Positions 51,246-59,778 of a DNA stretch of 64,000 nucleotides are shown here, piece by piece. Within the stretch, counting starts at the first letter, position 1; every line of letters begins with the position of its first letter. The notes beneath the pieces are model-generated. The model ran no database searches. It saw nothing but the letters and a program-made list of their open reading frames with translations, and was not told the DNA's origin. This DNA comes from Pannonibacter indicus. GTDB lineage: Bacteria > Pseudomonadota > Alphaproteobacteria > Rhizobiales > Stappiaceae. Position numbers and translations under genes: made by a program. The DNA lies in NCBI RefSeq assembly GCF_001418225.1, contig NZ_LIPT01000004.1, positions 208,730 to 272,729 of the forward strand, in the 5' to 3' direction.

Positions 51246-52877
51246 TCATGCCACCTGCCGGTCCTGGCGCTGAAGCCGTGCCGCCAGCCGGTGCCTGTCA
51301 ACGCTGCCATCCTCCAGCCTCGGGAGTGCCTGCAGCATCAGCACACGTGCCGGCACTTTGGCGAGGTCAACCCGTTCGGTGTCGAGCCAGGCAAAGAAGG
51401 CGCGGGCATCGGGCGAGCAGCCGGGACGCATGACAAGGGCCGCATGGAGCCTTGCGCCCAGGATCGGATCATCCACCAAAAAAGCGGCAGCCTCCGTCAC
51501 CTCGTCATAGGCAGCGTAGATCTGATCGATCCCTTCCAGCGCGCCGGCGCCGGGGGCCAGTTCGCCCGGAATGCCGAAGCCGGCAAGCCCGCCCTCAACG
51601 GGGATCACGGAAATGCCCGTCCGGAGAAAACCGGCCGCGTCAGTCAGTGGACCCGGACCGGCCTTGCGGCCAGCTTTCCAGCCGGCATCGGCAACCATCG
51701 GACCACGGGCCAGCAGCTTGTGCGGATTGCCGTTCTCGCCGCCTTCCGTCTTGATTTCCAGGACACCGGCGGAAATATCGGTTCCGGCAGGGGCGCCGAA
51801 GCTGCCAAGCGGAATGGGGTGGATGCGGGCCGACTTGCCGCGCAGCCTTGCGACCAGCGCATATTCATCCGCCACGTGCAGATCCACCAGCTGGTGGCGC
51901 GGCACGAAGGTGGTGGCCTGCGGCGAGGAAATGCTCCAGCAGGCTACGATGCTGGTGGATTTGCGGCCCAGCCGCACATCCAGCGCCTCGGCCAGCGGAC
52001 CGGGCGTCAGCACATAATCGGCTTCCACGGCCTCGGCATGGGCGGCAAGGCGCTGCAGCGAGGTGGGGTGGTGCAGATGCATGGTACCGCCGGACAGGAG
52101 CCACGGGACAAGCCCGGCACCGACACCGGTCATGCCGCTGAAGGCATAGGGCACCACAATGCTCGCCCCATCCGGCAGGCGCGTTTCGAGATAAGGCATG
52201 AAGCCGGCGGCAATCCACTGATTGTGGCTGCGGGTCACGGGCATCGGCTCGGCGCCATTGCGCGACCAGGTGACCGTTGCCGTATGTTCCGCCGAATTGG
52301 GCCGTGACAGCTGCGGGGCGGGCATGCCGTCGCCCATCTCGGCAAGCACGGGCCCGAGTTCGATCAATCCGTCGGGGATGTCCTTGCCGAGGCCGAAGAC
52401 GAAACGCAGGCTGAACAGTTCGGCCGCCACATCGCGGGCGGCATGGGCCACATGCCTTGTCTCCAATCTGTCCGCTGCCACCAAGCCCTTGGCACCGAGG
52501 CTGTTGAGCGCTTCCAGCACGTCCTTCTGCCGCCAGTGCAGGGGCAGGGGCGAGACGATCAGCCCGGCCCTGAGCGCGGCCAGAAAGGCAATCACCGTAT
52601 CCACCGTGTTCGGCGCCTGAATGCCGATCACATGGTCGGTGGACAGGCCGACGGCGGCATAGAAGGCGGCGAGCTTCTGAATCTCGCGCTCGGCTTCGGC
52701 ATAGGTCAGCTGGCGGGCTTCACCGCCGGTCCAGGAGGAACGGTCGGGCGCGTCCACAAGGGCGGGCCGGTCCGGATTGGCGGCGGCCGTCTTGCGGAAG
52801 ATCTCGTCGAGCGTCACACGGCCCCAGAAAGCGCTGAGGCGGTTGCGTTCGATGGAGTCTGCAGGCGTTGTAATCAT
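51246..52877 (-). CDS. Degenerate AMP-binding (acyl-CoA ligase-like) protein
   Basis: 543 residues with the overall acyl-adenylate-forming fold: LTYAEAEREIQKLAAFYA, HVIGIQAPNTVDTVIAFLAAL, and VPYAFSGMTGVGAGLVPWLLSGG. The catalytic motifs are altered. The phosphate loop normally TSG-T-TG-x-PKG reads TWSRNGAEPMPV. The adenine motif around YGxTE is not recognisable. The RTGD aspartate is Ile (FLRTGISV). The C-terminal Lys motif PxT-x2-GK reads LEDGSVDR with no Lys. It is likely a pseudoenzyme, perhaps binding acyl-CoA or a partner. Coupled to the PleD-like gene three bases downstream. Confidence 0.75.
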   Translation of the reverse strand: MITTPADSIERNRLSAFWGRVTLDEIFRKTAAANPDRPALVDAPDRSSWTGGEARQLTYAEAEREIQKLAAFYAAVGLSTDHVIGIQAPNTVDTVIAFLAALRAGLIVSPLPLHWRQKDVLEALNSLGAKGLVAADRLETRHVAHAARDVAAELFSLRFVFGLGKDIPDGLIELGPVLAEMGDGMPAPQLSRPNSAEHTATVTWSRNGAEPMPVTRSHNQWIAAGFMPYLETRLPDGASIVVPYAFSGMTGVGAGLVPWLLSGGTMHLHHPTSLQRLAAHAEAVEADYVLTPGPLAEALDVRLGRKSTSIVACWSISSPQATTFVPRHQLVDLHVADEYALVARLRGKSARIHPIPLGSFGAPAGTDISAGVLEIKTEGGENGNPHKLLARGPMVADAGWKAGRKAGPGPLTDAAGFLRTGISVIPVEGGLAGFGIPGELAPGAGALEGIDQIYAAYDEVTEAAAFLVDDPILGARLHAALVMRPGCSPDARAFFAWLDTERVDLAKVPARVLMLQALPRLEDGSVDRHRLAARLQRQDRQVA

Positions 52878-52899
52878 GATCCTGGTCCCTTGCCGGGTC

Positions 52900-54837
52900 T
52901 CAGTTAGCGCCTTCGATTTTCCACCACGTCGTAGTTTCGAAACCGTAAATCGGGTCTATCTGAGGTGACGTGATTCTGGTCCAATGTCCAAGCCATTCCG
53001 CAGGCGGATGGAACAAGGGCACGGCGTAACGGCCTGAAATCAGGACACGGTCAAGCGCCCGGACGGCCGATATGAAGTCTTCCTTACTGTGTGATGCCAC
53101 CATGGCGGCGATCATCGCGTCAATTGCCGGTTCTTTCGCGCCGGTGATGTTGAAAGAGCCGGGTGTATCGGCTGCGGCCATGGACCAGCGCCCCATCTGC
53201 TCGCCGCCGGGGGAGAGAGACGAGCTCCACATGTGGAACACCATGTCGAAGTCGAATTTGATGCGGCGGTCCTCGAACTGGGACGGATCCACGGTACGCA
53301 CGTTTGCCTTGATGCCGATCACATCCAGATTGCGTGCATAGGCGAGGGCGATCTTCTCCTCGTCCTCGTTCTTGGTCATGATCTCGAAACTGACCGGCTG
53401 GCCATCTGGAGCTTTGAGCACACGGCCGTCGAGGGTGTATCCGGCCTCCTTGAGCACGGCCATGGCATCGCGCAGCACGGCCCGGTCACGTCCGGAGCCG
53501 TCGGTTTCCGCAGGGCGCCAGGTGCCATCCATCACATCCGGATCCACGGCGCCGGGGAAAGGGGCCAGGAGCTCCTTTTCCCGCTCGCTGGCCGGACGGC
53601 CGATGGATGACAGCTCCGACTTGTCCCAGTAGCCGGCGGTGCGGTCATAAAGGCCCGCGTAGAGATTGCGGTTGATCCATTCGAAATCAAACAGCATCGA
53701 CAGCGCCTTGCGCACGCGCTTGTCGGCAAAGACCGGGCGGCGCGTGTTGAAGGCAAGGCCCTGGATCACAGGCGGGATGCCCTTGACGATCTCCTTGCGC
53801 ACCACCTTGCCTTCCTTCGCCGCCGGGAAGTCAAAGCCATTGGCCCAGCGGGAGGGGTTGTTGAAGGGCAGCACGTCGATCAACCCCTTGCGGAAGGCTT
53901 CCTGCAAGGTGGTCTCGTCGCGGTAATATTCGATGCGGATCTCGTCGAAATTGTCCATGCCACGCTTGGACGGCAGATCCTTGCCCCAGTAATCCGGATT
54001 GCGCCGGTACACGACGCGGCGGCCGGGGACGATCTCGGCGAAGACATAGGGGCCGGTGCCAAGCGGCGGCTTCAGGCTGGACTTGTCGAATGTGGCCGGA
54101 TCGGTCGCGGCCTTGGAGAACATCGGCGCCAGCGCGATGAGCAGCGGCAGCTCGCGGTTCTCGTTGTTCTTGAAGGTGAAGCGGACGGTTCTTTCACCGG
54201 TGACTTCACTCTTCGCGATCTCGGCATACCAGTTGCGGAAAGGCGGACGCCCCTTCTCGCGCATGATGTCGAGCGAGAAGATCACATCTTCGACCGTGAA
54301 GGGGCTGCCGTCCGAGAACCTGGCCTTCGGGTTCAGGCGGAATTCGATCCAGGACCGGTCTTCGGCCATGCGCACGGCCTCGGCGAGGTGGCCGTAGAGC
54401 GAGAAAGCCTCGGCGTTGGAGCGTACCATCAGGCTTTCGATGATGTTTTCCCCGAATTGCCGCTCCTTCATGCCGCGCGCGCTGGTGAAGCCGCCCTGCA
54501 CCACGAAGGAATTGAGGCTGTCAAACGTGCCCTGCACCCCCAGCGTCAAAGTGCCGCCCTTGGGCGCATCGGGATTCGCATAAGGAAAATGTGTGTAGTC
54601 CGCAGGCAGGGCCGGATCACCATGCATTGCGATTCCGTGGACCCAGGGAGTCTGGTTCTCCTCACCCGCGGCAGCTGCTTCCGGGGTCTGAGCGCGGCAA
54701 TCCTGCGTGAAGGTTAACCCGCCCGCCGCCATCACAGTGACCGGCAAAGCCAGCGCAAACCGGCGGAAAGCCGCCATGCGTCCGGTCTTTCCAGAAACAG
54801 TTTTCAGGGAAAAAGCCATTGTGTGATGCATGTCCAT
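52900..54837 (-). CDS. YejA-like ABC transporter substrate-binding protein (family 5)
   Basis: A periplasmic binding protein of about 645 residues for peptides or microcin-like compounds. The signal region includes FRRFALALPVTVMAAGGL. Motifs: HFPYANPDAPKGGTLTLGVQ near the mature N-terminus, ARFSDGSPFTVEDVIFSL, PLGTGPYVFAE, YRRNPDYWGKDLP and FNTRRPVFADKRVRKALS. Several in-frame ATGs lie at the start (54837, 54831, 54819); 54837 is chosen. The permease and ATPase genes (yejBEF) are not adjacent, so it is an orphan or works with a distant system. Confidence 0.88.
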   Translation of the reverse strand: MDMHHTMAFSLKTVSGKTGRMAAFRRFALALPVTVMAAGGLTFTQDCRAQTPEAAAAGEENQTPWVHGIAMHGDPALPADYTHFPYANPDAPKGGTLTLGVQGTFDSLNSFVVQGGFTSARGMKERQFGENIIESLMVRSNAEAFSLYGHLAEAVRMAEDRSWIEFRLNPKARFSDGSPFTVEDVIFSLDIMREKGRPPFRNWYAEIAKSEVTGERTVRFTFKNNENRELPLLIALAPMFSKAATDPATFDKSSLKPPLGTGPYVFAEIVPGRRVVYRRNPDYWGKDLPSKRGMDNFDEIRIEYYRDETTLQEAFRKGLIDVLPFNNPSRWANGFDFPAAKEGKVVRKEIVKGIPPVIQGLAFNTRRPVFADKRVRKALSMLFDFEWINRNLYAGLYDRTAGYWDKSELSSIGRPASEREKELLAPFPGAVDPDVMDGTWRPAETDGSGRDRAVLRDAMAVLKEAGYTLDGRVLKAPDGQPVSFEIMTKNEDEEKIALAYARNLDVIGIKANVRTVDPSQFEDRRIKFDFDMVFHMWSSSLSPGGEQMGRWSMAAADTPGSFNITGAKEPAIDAMIAAMVASHSKEDFISAVRALDRVLISGRYAVPLFHPPAEWLGHWTRITSPQIDPIYGFETTTWWKIEGAN

Positions 54838-55088
54838 CTTGATTCTGTCGCTGGAATGGTAACACACCAGTGGCCACCCGCGCATTCCGCGCCCGGAGAT
54901 GCTGGAAATCCGCTCACGATGCGGTTAAACAAGGGCCCGCGCAGGTGAAGGGTCACCCTGTTGCCGCAATCTTCCGGCATCGGGGCTTGTGATGTCGGCC
55001 AGCGTGGCGGCGGCAGTTCCGCTGGACGCGCGGGGCCGTGGGGAACGCAAGGCCTGGACGAGCGAACGCACAATCGAGGATGTTTCGA

Positions 55089-55712
55089 ATGAAGAGTTTT
55101 CTGATGAGGGGGATGGCGGGCTGTGCGGTCGCTGCGCTTGCCATGCTTGGTGGCACGGCCGCCGTTTCGGCGCAGCAGGCCGATGCAGATTCCCCCTGGG
55201 TCAAGGTGTGCAATACCGATCCGAACGTGAACAAGGAAATCTGCCTTGTGACGCAGGAGCTGCGGACTGCCACGGGCCAGTTCCTGTCGTCGGTTGCGAT
55301 TCGCGAGATCGCCGGCGAAGCGCGCAAGACGCTGCTCATCGCCGTGCCGACCGGCATGCTGATCCAGCCGGGCATGCGCGTGCAGGTCGATGCCGGCAAG
55401 CAGACGGAAGCCAAGTACGGCATCTGCTTCCCGAACGCATGCTATTCGGAGCTCGTCATTGATGATGCCTTCGTCGCGCAGCTGAAGAAGGGCTCCAAGC
55501 TCGTCATTACCGCCCTGAACCAGCAGGCCAAGCCGGTTCCGCTGGAACTGACGCTCGCGGGCTTCACCAAGGTGTATGACGGTGCCGCCATGGATATAGG
55601 CGAGATCCAGAAGAAGCAGGAACAGCTTCAGAGCGAGCTGCAGCGCCGCGCTGACGAAGCCCGCCAGAAGCTGATCGACAAGCAGAAGGAACAGGCCCAG
55701 TCGGGCAACTGA
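55089..55712 (+). CDS. Invasion-associated locus B (IalB) family exported protein
   Basis: 207 residues with a signal peptide (about residues 1-30, cut near VSAQQ). The domain contains a pattern of cysteines (KVCNTD, EICLVTQ, GICFPNACYSE) typical of IalB-like periplasmic or outer-membrane-associated proteins. The C-terminal 45 residues are a charged Gln/Glu/Lys coiled coil (IQKKQEQLQSELQRR). The ATG at 55089 has GAGGA eight bases upstream. Despite the name, homologues are widespread in free-living alphaproteobacteria. A terminator follows the stop. Confidence 0.85.
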   Translation: MKSFLMRGMAGCAVAALAMLGGTAAVSAQQADADSPWVKVCNTDPNVNKEICLVTQELRTATGQFLSSVAIREIAGEARKTLLIAVPTGMLIQPGMRVQVDAGKQTEAKYGICFPNACYSELVIDDAFVAQLKKGSKLVITALNQQAKPVPLELTLAGFTKVYDGAAMDIGEIQKKQEQLQSELQRRADEARQKLIDKQKEQAQSGN

Positions 55713-55743
55713 TCGGCTGGTCTTTCCTAACATGAACACGAAA

Positions 55744-55774
55744 TGCCGCGCGGGAAACCGGGCGGCGTTTTCAT
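55744..55774 (+). terminator. Terminator of the ialB-like gene
   Basis: GCCGCGCGG, GAAA, CCGGGCGGC with one mismatch, followed by GTTTTCATTT, about 32 bases after the stop. Confidence 0.65.
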
Positions 55775-55824
55775 TTCATTTGGGCCTTGCAGATGCCACA
55801 GGCGAGCCGGGCACGCCAGCCTGC

Positions 55825-56148
55825 CTAGTGCAGGCCGGCCGAGCGCGGCAGATAGGAGCCGTCATCCTGCTCTTCGAAGATCTCACCGATCTGCGGATGG
55901 CGCACCGGTTCGCCCGTGTTGTCCGGCACGAGGTTCTGCTCGGACACATAGGCGACATATTCGGTTTCCTCGTTTTCCGCGAGGAGATGATAGAAGGGCT
56001 GATCGCGGCTCGGGCGGACATCCTCGGGGATGGCGTTCCACCATTCCTCGGTGTTGGAGAAGGTCGGATCGACATCGAAGATGACCCCCCGGAAGGGATA
56101 GACCTTGTGCCGGACGACCTGTCCGATCTTGAATTTTGCCGTACGCAT
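55825..56148 (-). CDS. hspQ: Heat shock protein HspQ
   Basis: A 107-residue YccV-type protein: KFKIGQVVRHKVYPFRGVIFD at the N-terminus, then EEWWNAIPEDVRPSRDQPFYH and YVAYVSEQNLVPDN. HspQ in enterobacteria stimulates Lon-type degradation and binds hemimethylated DNA; the role here is inferred. The ATG at 56148 (MRTAKFKIG) is the family start although the frame extends upstream. Confidence 0.9.
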   Translation of the reverse strand: MRTAKFKIGQVVRHKVYPFRGVIFDVDPTFSNTEEWWNAIPEDVRPSRDQPFYHLLAENEETEYVAYVSEQNLVPDNTGEPVRHPQIGEIFEEQDDGSYLPRSAGLH

Positions 56149-56251
56149 GACTGTCACCGTGGCTTGAACCGGCGCAGACACCCCATGGTGTGGAGGGGCA
56201 CGATGCGGCGTCAGCGCGCGGTGAAGACTTTCCCTTATAATAGGGAACCGT

Positions 56252-57298
56252 CTAGAGTCCGTAAACCTCTGCAAACTTGGTGTCGCGCGCCGCAACAAGG
56301 CGTGCGAGGTCAACAATCACCCTGGCCTGTTTCCAGGTGGCATCATCCTGCATCTTGCCGTCGATCATCACGGCGCCGCTGCCGTCCGGCATGGCGTCCA
56401 GAATCCGGCGCGCAAAGGCGACTTCCGCCGGGTCCGGGCTAAACACGGCCTTGGCGATGTCCACCTGAGACGGATGCAGCGACCAGGCGCCAAGGCAGCC
56501 CATCAGGAAGGCATTGCGGAACTGGGCCTCGCAGGCCGCCGGATCGGAAAAGTCGCCGAAGGGGCCATAGAAAGCCTTGAGGCCGGCGGACATGCAGGCA
56601 TCGACCATGCGGGCCACCGTATAGTGCCATGGATCCTGCTGCATACGGGCGCGGGGGGCACCGCTGCCGTCCTCATCCGCCAGCACCGCATAGCCGGGAT
56701 GGCCGCCGCCGACACGGGTCGTTTTCATGCCGCGCGAGGCGGCAAGGTCCGCCGGTCCGAGGCTCATGCCATGCATGCGCGGAGAAGCCGTGGCAATGGC
56801 CTCCACATTCTTCACCCCCTCAGCCGTTTCCAGAATGGCATGAATGAGGATCGGCTTCGTCAGGCCCGCGCGGGCTTCAAGCTGGGCCAGCAGCTGGTCA
56901 AGATAATGGATGTCCCAGGGGCCTTCGACCTTGGGCAGCATCACCACGTCGAGCTTGTGGCCCACCGCCGGAATGATCTCCAGCATGTCGTCGAGAAACC
57001 AGGGGCTGTTGAGGCAGTTGACGCGGGTCCACAAGCCCGTGCTGCCGAAGTCATTCGCCCTGGCCATTTCGATGAAGCCATGCCGGGCTGCCGTCTTGGC
57101 ATCGGCGGGGATGGCGTCTTCCAGATTGCCGAGGATCACATCCACCTGGGAGATCAGATCCGGGATCCTGGCACGGATCTTTTCCAGATGCGGCGGCACG
57201 AAATGGATCATGCGCTCCAGCCGCACCGGCAGGTCGCGGAAGGGCGCCGGCGCGCCAATGGCGAGCGGGGCATAAAAGGCGCGTGGTGTCTTCGTCAT
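56252..57298 (-). CDS. HpcH/HpaI aldolase family CoA-ester lyase (malyl-CoA lyase type)
   Basis: A 348-residue TIM-barrel lyase. Signatures: [62 protein letters not shown] (metal-binding Glu) and [12 protein letters not shown]. The C-terminal region has [12 protein letters not shown]. This pattern fits L-malyl-CoA/beta-methylmalyl-CoA lyase, which cleaves malyl-CoA to acetyl-CoA and glyoxylate; other CoA-ester substrates are possible. Same strand as the LpxL-like gene, 90 bases downstream of it. The ATG at 57298 was chosen over the frame's upstream start. Confidence 0.85.
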   Translation of the reverse strand: MTKTPRAFYAPLAIGAPAPFRDLPVRLERMIHFVPPHLEKIRARIPDLISQVDVILGNLEDAIPADAKTAARHGFIEMARANDFGSTGLWTRVNCLNSPWFLDDMLEIIPAVGHKLDVVMLPKVEGPWDIHYLDQLLAQLEARAGLTKPILIHAILETAEGVKNVEAIATASPRMHGMSLGPADLAASRGMKTTRVGGGHPGYAVLADEDGSGAPRARMQQDPWHYTVARMVDACMSAGLKAFYGPFGDFSDPAACEAQFRNAFLMGCLGAWSLHPSQVDIAKAVFSPDPAEVAFARRILDAMPDGSGAVMIDGKMQDDATWKQARVIVDLARLVAARDTKFAEVYGL

Positions 57299-57388
57299 GC
57301 TGCGGCTCCTCCGGTCCTCATGACCCACAGCTATAGCATCATGGTGCGGAGCAGCAATTCACCGAAAGACGGAAGCGGGAGCAGCGGA

Positions 57389-58297
57389 TCAATCCTCCCA
57401 CTTGCGGTGGATCCACATCCATTGCTCCGGCACTTCGCGGATCCAGGCCTCGAACTGGGCATGGATGGCGGCAGTCGTCGCCAGAATATCGGCCTCCTTG
57501 TCTCCATCCGAGGCAGGATCGATGCAGATTCCCTCGATGCGGAAGCGGGCGCCTTCCAGACGCACCACGCGGCCAATGACGATCGGCACGCCACAGGCGC
57601 GGGCGAGGGTGGCGGGCACCGGCGTCGCATAGGCCTCCCGCCCGAAGAACGGCACCTTGACGCCGCGCCGCTCGCGCAGGTCCGCCATCAGCGCAAAGAC
57701 GCCGCCGGAGCGCAGGATGGACAGCAGCTTGCGCGCCGTCTGATGCCCCTTGGAATAGAGCCCGAGCGGATAGAGCGTGCCGCGCAGGCTGCGCAGCAAG
57801 GCGTCGGAATAGGGGTTCTTCAGCGCCTGATAGACGCCGGCCATCGGCAGGCCGCGCTGGAAGGCGGGCGTCACGCAAAGCTCCCAGCAGGCCGAATGCA
57901 TCGACACGAAGACGCAAGGGCCAGCGCCGTTGAGAATGGCATCGGTCCGCGCGTCCACCTGCAGCTCGAAACGGCTTTCGTCGCGGATCATCCGGTCGAT
58001 GTGGAAGGTTTCGGCGGTCACCCGGCCGAGATTGTCCCACATGCCGTCGATGATCTGGCGGCGCTCTGAAGCCGTCAGCTCCGGCATGGCCAGTTCCAGA
58101 TGCTTCAGCGCCCGCTTGTGGCGCTTGTTGAGGGGGGCAAGCTTGCGCCACAGAAAGCCCATGGCAGCCGACGCCCGGTCCACCGGCACGAGGCGGAACA
58201 GGAACACAACAGCTGCCAGCACGGCCCATTCAGCCTTCAGTGCGAGAGTGCGGAACGGGGAGCGCGGTGTCATGGGCAGCAGTCTGATCCGGATCAT
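57389..58297 (-). CDS. LpxL/HtrB-like lipid A (lyso-lipid) acyltransferase
   Basis: About 302 residues, with one N-terminal membrane segment (WAVLAAVVFLFRLVPV) and an acyltransferase domain. The catalytic H-x4-E motif is HSACWE near residue 140, followed by GVYQALKNPYSDALLRSLRG, FALMADLRERRGVKVPFFG and the C-terminal WMWIHRKWED. It should add a secondary acyl chain to lipid A at the inner membrane or act as a paralogue for another lyso-lipid. ATGs at 58297 and 58273 are both possible starts. Confidence 0.87.
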   Translation of the reverse strand: MIRIRLLPMTPRSPFRTLALKAEWAVLAAVVFLFRLVPVDRASAAMGFLWRKLAPLNKRHKRALKHLELAMPELTASERRQIIDGMWDNLGRVTAETFHIDRMIRDESRFELQVDARTDAILNGAGPCVFVSMHSACWELCVTPAFQRGLPMAGVYQALKNPYSDALLRSLRGTLYPLGLYSKGHQTARKLLSILRSGGVFALMADLRERRGVKVPFFGREAYATPVPATLARACGVPIVIGRVVRLEGARFRIEGICIDPASDGDKEADILATTAAIHAQFEAWIREVPEQWMWIHRKWED

Positions 58298-58514
58298 GGC
58301 CGGCAGGGCATGCACGTATGGCACATGTGTCCGGCCGGTGCGTCACATAGCCAGAGGGTTCATTGACCGTCTGGCGCGAACAGGTTAGGCGTGGATTACC
58401 CAAGCCACATGCAGGTTGCAAGCGGCAGATCCTCTGACGCTGCGCATTCCTCACCCTGTCTTGGCCCCTCACGTCTTGGCCCCGAAGTCTTGGCCAAAGG
58501 TCCCGGATCCTGCC

Positions 58515-59459
58515 ATGCAAGATGTCATCGCGCTCGCCTTTCCCTTCTTCGGCCTGATCTTTCTGGGCTTCGGAGCGGGCAAGCTCAGCAAGATTCCGCC
58601 GTCCGGCATGGCGTGGATGAATTTCTTCATCATCTATATTGCGCTGCCCGCGCTGTTCTTCCGCCTCCTGTCTGAGACGCCGGTGGAACAGCTGACCGAC
58701 CTCAGCTATGTGGCCGCGACCACCTTTGTCACCTACACGGTCTTTGCCATCTGCTTCTGCATCGGCGTGCTGGCGACGAAGGGCAGCATCCCCGAATCCA
58801 CCATCATGGCCATCGGCGGCTCCTATTCCAACGTCGGCTACATGGGGCCGGGCCTGACCATGGCGGTGCTGGGGCCTGCCGCCACCGTGCCGACCGCTTT
58901 CGTGCTGTGCTTCGACAACACGCTGATGTTCATTCTGGCGCCGCTGATGATGGCCATGGCCGGAACGGAAAAGGAGCATCTGTCGCAGACCATGAAGAAG
59001 GTGGCGGTGCGTGTCTTCACCCATCCCTTCATTCTGGCGACGATCGCGGGTGTCGGCGCAGCCTTCATCGGCTTCAAGCCGCCGCAGGGGCTTGATACCA
59101 TGTTGAAATTCCTCAGCGGCGCGGCAGCCCCTTGCGCGCTCTTTGCCATGGGCGTGACGGTGGCGCAGCGCCCGATTGAAAGGGTGCCGCTGGAACTGCC
59201 GGTCATTCTGGCGGTGAAGCTGATCCTGCACCCGGTGCTGGTCTATCTGATGCTGACCTGGGCCGGCGGCTTTGATCCGGTCTGGATCGCCACCGCCGTT
59301 CTGATGGCCTGCCTGCCGCCAGCCACGAATGTCTTCGTCATTGCGCAGCAGTATCAGGTCTACGTCAACCGCGCCTCCAGCCTCGTCATGATCGGCACCA
59401 TGGCATCCGTGGTGACGGTGACCGCCGTGATCTGGGCCATCCAGCATGGGTGGCTGTAG
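58515..59459 (+). CDS. AEC (auxin efflux carrier) family transporter
   Basis: A 314-residue membrane protein with about ten helices. Features: FPFFGLIFLGFGAGKLSKIP at the N-terminus, SYSNVGYMGPGLTMAVLG, a large hydrophilic loop near the centre, and ACLPPATNVFVIAQQYQVYV in the C-half, all usual for AEC carriers of organic acids such as malate or malonate. The ATG at 58515 gives the expected N-terminus; the frame extends about 100 bases upstream. It is divergent from the LpxL-like gene. Confidence 0.87.
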   Translation: MQDVIALAFPFFGLIFLGFGAGKLSKIPPSGMAWMNFFIIYIALPALFFRLLSETPVEQLTDLSYVAATTFVTYTVFAICFCIGVLATKGSIPESTIMAIGGSYSNVGYMGPGLTMAVLGPAATVPTAFVLCFDNTLMFILAPLMMAMAGTEKEHLSQTMKKVAVRVFTHPFILATIAGVGAAFIGFKPPQGLDTMLKFLSGAAAPCALFAMGVTVAQRPIERVPLELPVILAVKLILHPVLVYLMLTWAGGFDPVWIATAVLMACLPPATNVFVIAQQYQVYVNRASSLVMIGTMASVVTVTAVIWAIQHGWL

Positions 59460-59778
59460 GGGAGCGTTACTCTCCAGTGTCATTCAGGACGCGCCTGCGC
59501 AATCCAGGGCCGCTGAGGCAAAGCCGGTAAGGCGGGAATAGCCTATCCGGTGTCATCCCGGTTTGGCGCGGAGCGGCAAGACCGGGATCCAGTAGCCCCG
59601 GCGCATGAGATGGCAAATACCGGGGGTACTGGATCCCCGCCTTTCGCGGGGATGACATGGTGAGAAGCTGCGGAGTGGACTGCTTTCAGCACCGTTTGGC
59701 CAATCCGCCCCAGCCTCAAATCTCAACATTGGACCTGAGCCTGTGCGGCAGGCACGGTGCCTGCCGCAGGACCGCGAC
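59460..59778. other. Intergenic stretch with repeat
   Basis: About 320 bases between the AEC gene and the end of the ABC-F gene, largely occupied by the second 114-bp repeat. No gene was recognised. Confidence 0.6.
59552..59665. repeat. 114-bp palindromic dispersed repeat, copy 2
   Basis: Same length and order as copy 1 (931-1044): GTCATCCCGG at one end, GGGGATGAC near the other, GGATCCAGTA / TACTGGATCC inside. The long inverted ends can fold as a hairpin. Confidence 0.75.

Noticed and set aside
57389..58297. Loss of the acyltransferase catalytic motif (Glu instead of Asp)
   Set aside because: H-x4-E is the normal form in LpxL-type enzymes, so this is not an anomaly.
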